This document shows, one piece after another, positions 1 to 4,298 of a DNA stretch of 5,026 nt. This DNA is from Spirochaetaceae bacterium (GTDB taxonomy: Bacteria > Spirochaetota > Spirochaetia > DSM-27196 > SKKC01): the NCBI GenBank assembly GCA_003554375.1, contig PWGF01000288.1, forward strand, positions 1-5,026. The letters run 5' to 3'. Made by a program: the position numbers and the translations under genes. Every line of letters starts with the position of its first letter. Positions within the stretch are counted from its first letter, which is position 1. The notes beneath the pieces are model-generated. The model was not told where the DNA came from. It saw only the letters and a program-made list of their open reading frames with translations, and made no database searches.

Positions 1-409
1 CCCCGGGCCAAGCCGCACCTCCCGGGCTACGCCCACCTCCACGCTCGCCCCGTGGCCCCCGCGGCGAGCGCGGCTTGCCCCGGGGTCAGGCCGTCCGGGG
101 GTTCCGTCCCGCCGCGCGCCGAACCCGCTCGGCCCCGCGTGCCCGCCCGCTCGCGAGCAATGCCGCCCCCGCCCACCGCGGCGCGCACCGGGACCGCCAC
201 GCCGGGCCGTCCGGCCGCCGGCGGATCACCCTGCCTGGGAGACTCTACGCTTTCCCACTTCCGGAGCTCGTCACGCACTCCCGGAACCGGACGCCCCGGC
301 GGGCGCCCCTCCCGTCCTTCACGCTTCGGATCGCAGCCGGGAGCACAGCCGTCGTCGGGGCTGCGCGCAGCCGGCTGGGCCGGGAGCCGGCGCAGCCTGA
401 CGGAGCCCG
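1..409. other. Stretch without a supportable gene; very GC-rich left edge
   Basis: I see no gene I can defend here. Several frames on both strands stay open only because the DNA is so GC-rich that stop codons are rare. Their translations are Pro/Arg/Gly/Ala-rich low-complexity strings with no recognisable motif, domain or membrane segment. By hand count, each of the first four 60-base lines has only about 9-12 A/T bases (roughly 82% GC). From about base 240 the composition falls back to that of the neighbouring genes. I looked for tRNA T-loop sequence, rRNA, tmRNA, RNase P and SRP RNA signatures and found none. The stretch could be a spacer, decayed coding sequence, or the end of a gene entering from the left. 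Confidence 0.5.
359..395. repeat. GC-rich palindrome and hairpin
   Basis: Bases 359-372 form a perfect 14-base palindrome (GGCTGCGCGCAGCC). Its right part overlaps a second hairpin in which CCGGCT at 371-376 pairs with AGCCGG at 385-390 around an eight-base loop. CTGCG at 361-365 can also pair with CGCAG at 391-395. These structures lie just beyond the 3' end of the minus-strand gene that stops at 410, so they could protect or end its transcript. There is no T-tract in either direction, so this is not a standard intrinsic terminator. Confidence 0.4.
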
Positions 410-419
410 CTAGGCGGGC
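405..419 (-). terminator. Possible hairpin at the 3' end of the four-helix protein gene
   Basis: GCCCGC at 405-410 and GCGGGC at 414-419 are perfect inverted repeats separated by three bases. The stop codon of the minus-strand gene (410-412) sits at the top of the stem. With the further hairpins at 359-395 this makes a run of strong secondary structure at the gene's end. No run of T follows on the minus strand, so intrinsic termination is doubtful. An RNA-stabilising hairpin is equally possible, and a hairpin by chance in high-GC DNA cannot be excluded. Confidence 0.25.
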
Positions 420-901
420 AAGCGGCGCAGTGTGACATAGAACCACGCCCGGGCGATCGCAATGACCCAAAAGAGGGCCGCCGCCAGGCCCGGGCGGAGC
501 GCTCCCGGGAGGAGCGGCGCATAGACGGTCATGACGGCGGCCACGGCGGCCGCAAAGAGCGATCCGACAAGCACCGCGTCGCGGATGCGAGCGGGGCCGG
601 CCCGCAGTGCTATGAGGCTGCTTATCGCCGAGGGGAAAAACGTAGCGCCGATGACCCGTACGAGCGCGTTGAGCCCCAGGTGAGGGGCGGCCTCGATGCC
701 GAGCGTAGCGGGATCCGCGTGGAGTACCCGGAGGGCGACGTCCGGGAATGCCAGGAGAACGCCGCCGAGAGCTGCCGACACGACCGCGTCTCCAACAAGG
801 GTAACCTTGGCCGAAACGGGAACGGTGAGCTTACTGAGCACCTCCCGGACAGTCATCGGAGGGAGCCTACGTTGCCGTCGTCTGTTACGCATCGTTGCCA
901 T
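410..901 (-). CDS. Small four-helix integral membrane protein, function unknown
   Basis: This 163-residue protein is not one I can name. It has four hydrophobic segments at about residues 33-53, 78-99, 108-128 and 136-158, joined by short loops with Arg and Asp, which fits a small inner-membrane protein. There is no signal peptidase site, catalytic motif or metal-binding cluster. The start is uncertain. ATG at 901 gives an Arg-rich N-terminus (residues 5-12) of odd composition and has only a weak purine run upstream. ATG at 856, giving a protein beginning MTVREVLSKL, would place TM1 about 17 residues in. The hydrolase gene lies 61 bases upstream on the same strand with no terminator seen between them, so co-transcription is plausible. 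GC-rich hairpins follow the stop. Coding status rests on the long hydrophobic, well-patterned helices, which the overlapping plus-strand frames lack. Confidence 0.7.
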   Translation of the reverse strand: MATMRNRRRQRRLPPMTVREVLSKLTVPVSAKVTLVGDAVVSAALGGVLLAFPDVALRVLHADPATLGIEAAPHLGLNALVRVIGATFFPSAISSLIALRAGPARIRDAVLVGSLFAAAVAAVMTVYAPLLPGALRPGLAAALFWVIAIARAWFYVTLRRLPA

Positions 902-962
902 GGCGATCCCGCTTGCCGTTGCGCTCGATCGCCGTGGGGTAGCCGGCGAGCTTCGAGCCGTT

Positions 963-1703
963 TTACGTTTGCGGACGCTGTTGGCGGCCCCCGCTTCGCT
1001 TCAGAAAACCGACGATATCGGGGAACAGCGACCGGCGAACCTCGGGTGCCCATATCATATCGTTATGAGCCACCTTTCGCGAGTAATCGAGGACAATTCG
1101 CTCGGCATCCAGCGCGTCCGCGAACTGGAGAGTCTGCTGCATCGGAACGGTCTTGTCGTAGGCGCTCGCGACCACAAGGCTGGGCTGTTCGAGCGGTGGA
1201 GGGAAGTAGTCGGTGTGGAACCAGCGCCGTTCGAATATCTCGTCCTGCAGCTCCTTGGATTCGCGAACAGCGTGGTCGAATATCCGGCGTTGATCCTCCG
1301 GGGCCGTCTTGGCGGTGAAGAACCGGGAGCGGATTAAGACGTTTGGAATAAGCTGGTGACGGAGGAGAAAGCGCGTTACTGTGCCAGGCACTCGCTCCTG
1401 CTCTCCGTAGGGAGCCGCCAGGATCACGACTTTGCTGACCACCCGGGACCCAAGGTGGCGGGCACACATAGCGGCGGCAACACCCCCGAGGCTATGACCG
1501 ATCAAGACGACCGGGCCGCGGTCCAGCTTGCTCTTGCCGTGCACGATCTCTTCGGCATGGTCCAGAAGCGTGCGAGTGTTCTGGAGCTTCAAGTTCGGTG
1601 TGAGGACCTCAGGGAACGCTTCCTGAAGAAGGGGGCGGACCGGCTCCCAGAAGAATCCACGTACGCCGTAGCCGTGCAGACAGATGACGGATTTGAGTGC
1701 CAT
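963..1703 (-). CDS. Alpha/beta-hydrolase fold protein (probable esterase/lipase-like)
   Basis: The 246-residue product has the hallmarks of a single-domain alpha/beta hydrolase. After the first beta strand comes the oxyanion-hole motif HGYG (residues 10-13). GHSLGG (69-74) is the nucleophile elbow with Ser71. SAYDKTVP supplies the acid Asp183, and VAHNDM supplies His213. Length and triad spacing are typical, and no signal peptide is present, so the enzyme is probably cytoplasmic. Residues 100-170 form the lid region between strands 6 and 7, ending in an aromatic, proline-rich stretch (HTDYFPPP). The substrate cannot be read from sequence; carboxylesterase, thioesterase or lipase-like activity are all possible. 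I chose ATG at 1703 because the family motif begins nine residues later. The frame stays open much further upstream, but that part is non-homologous and runs antisense into the divergent ATPase gene. There is no Shine-Dalgarno sequence, and a promoter-like box lies very close to the ATG. The four-helix membrane protein gene follows after 61 bases. Confidence 0.9.
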   Translation of the reverse strand: MALKSVICLHGYGVRGFFWEPVRPLLQEAFPEVLTPNLKLQNTRTLLDHAEEIVHGKSKLDRGPVVLIGHSLGGVAAAMCARHLGSRVVSKVVILAAPYGEQERVPGTVTRFLLRHQLIPNVLIRSRFFTAKTAPEDQRRIFDHAVRESKELQDEIFERRWFHTDYFPPPLEQPSLVVASAYDKTVPMQQTLQFADALDAERIVLDYSRKVAHNDMIWAPEVRRSLFPDIVGFLKRSGGRQQRPQT

Positions 1704-1710
1704 GCCCGGC

Positions 1711-1738
1711 AATATAGCAGATCGTAGTCCGATTTCCA
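1711..1738 (-). promoter_or_regulatory. Candidate promoter of the hydrolase gene
   Basis: Read on the minus strand, TGGAAA (complement of 1733-1738) is followed after 16 bases by TATATT (complement of 1711-1716), which matches five of six bases of the -10 consensus. The -35 match is four of six. Transcription would start at or within a few bases of the ATG at 1703, giving a near-leaderless mRNA. That agrees with the absence of a Shine-Dalgarno sequence. The call rests on consensus matching only. Confidence 0.3.
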
Positions 1739-1912
1739 CCCGGGTGCTCGTCTCCGTCTGCAAGACGGCTACAAAAGATCGAAGAGCACCGCGCGTCCGA
1801 AGACGCAGGGACAAGCGGGCGGGAAGGGGAGGTCGGTTGTGCAGCCCGGCGGCGACCCGAGCCCGGCCTCGGCGCCCGGCCACGATTGGGTAGGTCCGAT
1901 GCTCGCTCCAAT

Positions 1913-1934
1913 GCGTGGCGCCGACGCGTGGCGC
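1913..1934. repeat. Short direct repeat upstream of the ATPase gene
   Basis: GCGTGGCGC occurs at 1913-1921 and again at 1926-1934, a 13-base period. It ends 31 bases before the GTG start of the ATPase gene. The spacing, a little over one helical turn, and the position in a divergent promoter region would suit paired binding sites for a regulator. In such GC-rich DNA a nine-base repeat this close is only modest evidence. Confidence 0.3.
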
Positions 1935-1947
1935 GCTACCGCTCCTT

Positions 1948-1961
1948 GTGATATTCTGAGG
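1948..1961 (+). promoter_or_regulatory. Candidate -10 and ribosome binding site before the GTG start
   Basis: GAGG at 1958-1961 lies four bases before the GTG at 1966, a rather short but usable spacing. An in-frame TGA at 1957-1959 means no start further upstream is possible, so the GTG is fixed as the first start of this frame. The A+T island at 1948-1955 resembles an extended -10 (TG, one base, GATATT). If it is the real -10, the mRNA would begin inside or after the GAGG, so the two readings exclude each other. No good -35 box is visible. Confidence 0.35.
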
Positions 1962-1965
1962 CTCA

Positions 1966-3792
1966 GTGGCGGACCTACAGGTAAAGGACAGACGCTCAGA
2001 TACAGAACAGGAACTCTCCGAACGGTGTATCGCGGTGACCTCGGGCAAGGGGGGCGTCGGTAAGACGACCACCGCGGTCAACCTGGCGCTCTACTACGCG
2101 TCCAAGGGGCTTCGGGTGGCGCTTGCGGACTTGGATCCGCTTGCGGACGTCGCGGCCTTTCTCGATTTGCGGGCGGCGGAAGCGGTGCTGGGTGAGAACG
2201 AGACACTTCGTGAAGATGCTCCGCTTTCCCGGTATACGCTGCGTGCTTATGAGCGGCTGGATGTGCTCTTCCCGGGCGCCAAGCTGGGCGAAGGGGAGAG
2301 CTCGATGGTGCGACACCTGCTCTTCGAGGTGTACGCGGAGGAGCTTTCGGCGCGGTACGACATTCTTCTCTTCGACCTGCCGGCCGGAAGCGGGGAGGAG
2401 GAGAACCTCTCCTACCTGTGGCATATTTCGCACATCGTGCTGGTGACCGCCCCGGAGCCGACGGCACATGTCTCCGCGGGCGGGTACAGCCGGGAGATCC
2501 TCTCGCGCTTTCCCGAGCGTGACATCCTGGTGTGGCATAACCGCTTCCGTCATACGGGGATCGATGGTTTCAACCCGAGAGCGGTCGTGCAGAACTACAA
2601 CCGGAACAGTCCTGAGGAGGCGCGCATATCCGACGAGGACGCCCGCCGGTTTCGCGATCTGGCCGCGGTGCCCGATGATCCGGCGCTCAACCTGCTGGGA
2701 GCAACCGGGCCGGACTCGGTGAGCCTCGCGCTCTCGAGCATGCGAACGTTGTGCCGACGGATTGCGGAAGAGACAGCGCGGAAGAATGCCGAGCGGGCCG
2801 GGCTTGCCGGGGCGCTCCGTGAGCTCGCCGTGGATGTGCTTCTCCGGCATCCGGAGATCTTTGAGGAGCAGGAAGACCGCGAACAGGGAGGTAAGAAGGG
2901 GGGAGGCCGGCAGCAGGGAGACCGCGAGCACGGTGATTCAGCTGAGACGCACGTCGAGCCGATGGTGTCCCGGATCGAGGAGCAGGTGCTTCTCCGGCTG
3001 GGCTCGGAGGTATCCGCCTCGGTAGAAGGGCTTGCCGCCTACCTTCGGAGCTCGGGGAGCATGCATCTGTTGAGCGACGAGAAGCGCGGCATGCTGGCCG
3101 AGCTCGTTCGGCGCCTCTCAGGCGATGCCGTGTGGCAACGCGCGGTCGCCGCGCGGGAAGCGGTCGGCCAGGTGCTGGATGACCGGCGCGAGAGGCAGGG
3201 GGCTTTCGGCCCCAGCGGCACCCCGCAGCGGCGCGCGCAGCTCTACGACCGCGCGGAGCTCCGCGTCCGGCGGCTTCTGAGCCAATGCGCAGCCGCGCGC
3301 CGCCGGCTTCCCAGCGTGTACTACGACGCTGCCGTCCTCCTCTTTGGCGCGGCCGTCTTCAAGCTGGTACGCGTGGAGAAGGTGCGGCAGCGCATCACGG
3401 CGGCGGTCCCGCGACGCGCGGAAAACGGGCGGGAAACGCGCGACCGCGCCGCGCAGATCGCTTTTCTCGTTCACGGCAACGAGGCGTATCGCAAGCGCTA
3501 CGCAGCTCTGGTGCGTGCTCTCTATCCGGTGCTCACCAAGCAGCTCAGCCAGTTAGCCGCGGCCTGGAATGTCCGTGAGCTACTTGTCCGCAACAAGGAG
3601 GGGAAGGTTGAGCGGCGGGCGTATCTCAATCTGCTCTCGAACTACCTTCACGACGTGCTCTTCGGCGGGCTCGGCATCATAACCGGCTTCAAATACCGGA
3701 CTGCGTCCCAGGCCTTCGCCGACGCCGCCGAAAGCCTGCTCGACCGCCTTGGTCTTGGGGAGAGCCGAAGAGGGCGTGAGCGCCCCACCTGA
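1966..3792 (+). CDS. MinD/ParA-family P-loop ATPase with long helical C-terminal region
   Basis: The 608-residue protein starts with a complete deviant-Walker (SIMIBI) ATPase domain, about residues 20-270. It has GKGGVGKTT with signature Lys28 and P-loop Lys33, DLDP at 55-58 (switch I/A'), Walker B in YDILLFDLPAG with Asp137, and HNR at 191-193, where family members have the base-contacting Asn. VPDDP at 235-239 matches the late 'pyD' loop. Such proteins dimerise on ATP and position DNA, membrane or flagellar cargo. MinD and FlhG end near residue 270, usually with a short membrane-targeting helix. Here a charged linker (about 300-332) leads instead to about 275 helical residues I do not recognise, including a hydrophobic stretch at about 446-465. 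The GTG start is the first possible one, because an in-frame TGA lies just upstream. No ParB, min or flagellar gene is adjacent, so the cargo is unknown. The 3' end overlaps the convergent membrane-protein gene by 104 bases. I recall similar long ATPases in spirochaetes, but that is memory and not a search. Confidence 0.88.
   Translation: MADLQVKDRRSDTEQELSERCIAVTSGKGGVGKTTTAVNLALYYASKGLRVALADLDPLADVAAFLDLRAAEAVLGENETLREDAPLSRYTLRAYERLDVLFPGAKLGEGESSMVRHLLFEVYAEELSARYDILLFDLPAGSGEEENLSYLWHISHIVLVTAPEPTAHVSAGGYSREILSRFPERDILVWHNRFRHTGIDGFNPRAVVQNYNRNSPEEARISDEDARRFRDLAAVPDDPALNLLGATGPDSVSLALSSMRTLCRRIAEETARKNAERAGLAGALRELAVDVLLRHPEIFEEQEDREQGGKKGGGRQQGDREHGDSAETHVEPMVSRIEEQVLLRLGSEVSASVEGLAAYLRSSGSMHLLSDEKRGMLAELVRRLSGDAVWQRAVAAREAVGQVLDDRRERQGAFGPSGTPQRRAQLYDRAELRVRRLLSQCAAARRRLPSVYYDAAVLLFGAAVFKLVRVEKVRQRITAAVPRRAENGRETRDRAAQIAFLVHGNEAYRKRYAALVRALYPVLTKQLSQLAAAWNVRELLVRNKEGKVERRAYLNLLSNYLHDVLFGGLGIITGFKYRTASQAFADAAESLLDRLGLGESRRGRERPT
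2836..2998 (+). repeat. Exact 13-base direct repeat inside the ATPase gene
   Basis: GTGCTTCTCCGGC occurs at 2836-2848 and 2986-2998, exactly 150 bases (50 codons) apart and in the same frame. The encoded peptides are similar helix segments, VLLRHPEI (residues 291-298) and VLLRLGSEV (341-349). Each lies at the end of a predicted helix, on either side of the charged linker. This may mark an old internal duplication of one helical unit, or reuse of a favoured helix-capping sequence. Confidence 0.45.
2869..2930 (+). repeat. In-frame imperfect repeat encoding the charged linker
   Basis: CAGGAAGACCGCGAACA (2869-2885) recurs as CAGGGAGACCGCGAGCA (2914-2930) with 15 of 17 bases identical, 45 bases (15 codons) apart. 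The encoded peptides are QEDREQG (residues 302-308) and QGDREHG (317-323), separated by a Lys/Gly run. A local duplication seems to have lengthened the hydrophilic linker between the ATPase domain and the helical tail. The linker is therefore likely to vary in length between relatives. Confidence 0.5.
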
Positions 3793-4267
3793 GTAGGAAG
3801 AAGAGCACAATGGCTCCTCCGGCCAGGAGGTAGATCGACCCGCCGAAGAACGCCCAGATCCGCAGCCGGTCGAGCACATAGACGATGAAGAAGCTGCCGC
3901 CCAGAAGCACGAGCAGGCCGCTAAGTCGTCGAAATCCGGGGACCGAGTACAGATCGACCGATCCCCGCATGAAAACGAGCGCTGCTACCATCGATACGAT
4001 CGGCAGGAAGTACACCAGCACGTTGTAGTCCAGGACATTCGTTCCCAGAAACAGCACGCTGTAGAGCACCGTCACCAGCATGAATACCCCGGGGATACAG
4101 GTGACATAGGTTATGACGGTGTAGAAGTAGCGCCAGGGTGCGCGATACCCGCCGTACCGGCCGTGGACCAGGCGGAAGAGAAGCGGCAGCACGGGAACCG
4201 CCACGAACACCGCCGCAACCGAGTACTGATAGGATTCCGCCAGCGCAAGGAGCTGATCGAGCGTCAT
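3689..4267 (-). CDS. Conserved five-helix integral membrane protein, function unknown
   Basis: The 192-residue product has five hydrophobic segments at about 16-34, 49-74, 82-100, 115-135 and 138-160. Between them are patterned loops: RAPWRYFY before TM2, NVLVYFLPIVSM opening TM3, and the polar loop RGSVDLYSVPGFRRLSG before TM4. I recall this pattern (LVYFLPI, then VPGF.RLSGL) from uncharacterised membrane proteins of Bacteroidetes and similar bacteria; no function is known to me. I chose ATG at 4267 over the in-frame ATG at 4306 because 4306 lies inside pgi coding sequence, while 4267 begins an ATGA overlap typical of coupled genes. It sits 16 bases after the pgi stop and is probably translated from the pgi transcript. 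The last ~25 residues are an Arg-rich, low-complexity tail (FRRRRRRPGTQSGI at the end) encoded entirely antisense to the ATPase gene. It looks like an extension past the natural family end near residue 167. Confidence 0.8.
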   Translation of the reverse strand: MTLDQLLALAESYQYSVAAVFVAVPVLPLLFRLVHGRYGGYRAPWRYFYTVITYVTCIPGVFMLVTVLYSVLFLGTNVLDYNVLVYFLPIVSMVAALVFMRGSVDLYSVPGFRRLSGLLVLLGGSFFIVYVLDRLRIWAFFGGSIYLLAGGAIVLFFLLRWGAHALFGSPQDQGGRAGFRRRRRRPGTQSGI

Positions 4268-4298
4268 ACACCCAGTATACCCGTCATACGCCGAGTAT
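4262..4298 (-). repeat. 20-base-period tandem duplication across the pgi stop/start junction
   Basis: On the plus strand, 4262-4278 (CGTCATACACCCAGTAT) and 4282-4298 (CGTCATACGCCGAGTAT) agree at 15 of 17 bases with a 20-base period. Each copy contains, on the minus strand, a GTATGACG core. In the first copy (minus-strand order) its TGA is the stop codon of pgi. In the second its ATG is the start of the membrane-protein gene. The simplest reading is that the two genes once shared a single ATGA overlap, and that a 20-base duplication separated them. Confidence 0.75.
4264..4287 (-). CDS. Possible seven-codon minigene linking pgi and the membrane protein
   Basis: ATG at 4287-4285 overlaps the pgi stop (TGA 4286-4284) as ATGA. 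It opens a frame encoding MTGILGV, and its own stop (TGA 4266-4264) overlaps the start of the membrane-protein gene (ATG 4267) as a second ATGA. The peptide repeats the end of glucose-6-phosphate isomerase (DILGV before the stop), as expected from the tandem duplication. A ribosome ending pgi could restart here and hand over to the next gene, so the minigene may act as a coupling relay with no useful peptide. No independent ribosome binding site is seen. Confidence 0.3.
   Translation of the reverse strand: MTGILGV

Noticed and set aside
1..409. Structured RNA gene (tRNA, tmRNA, RNase P, SRP RNA or rRNA) in the gene-free stretch
   Set aside because: No T-loop sequence, no conserved cores of these RNAs found on either strand by eye. 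High GC alone is not evidence.
52..435. Plus-strand frames across bases 1-435 rich in Pro, Ala, Ser and Arg
   Set aside because: Two plus frames are open side by side with similar junk-like composition. Neither has a ribosome binding site or recognisable domain.
27..470. 147-codon open frame on the minus strand over the GC-rich left edge
   Set aside because: Low-complexity Gly/Arg/Pro composition with no motif. Other frames on both strands are equally open because stops are rare at this GC content, and it overlaps the better supported four-helix protein gene.
680..1337. Two plus-strand frames of about 212 codons opposite the hydrolase and four-helix genes
   Set aside because: Antisense to two genes with clear catalytic or membrane patterns. 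The plus-strand translations show neither.
1704..2081. N-terminal extension of the hydrolase frame up to an ATG at 2081
   Set aside because: The extra 126 residues are non-globular, lie before the natural start of the fold and run antisense through the P-loop region of the ATPase gene. MALKSVICLHGYG at 1703 is the family start.
1996..2931. 311-codon minus-strand frame opposite the ATPase gene
   Set aside because: It is the antisense shadow of the ATPase coding sequence. It has His/Arg/Pro-rich composition and no domain, while the plus strand has every ATPase motif.
2880..2960. Internal ribosome binding site and separate start (ATG at residue 333) for the ATPase C-terminal region
   Set aside because: Purine-rich bases around 2886-2910 are too far from the ATG at residue 333, and they simply encode the Gly/Lys linker. 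The frame is continuous.
3816..3830. CCTCC/GGAGG inverted repeat as a terminator for the ATPase gene
   Set aside because: Five-base stem with no T-tract, and it lies within the coding sequence of the convergent membrane protein.
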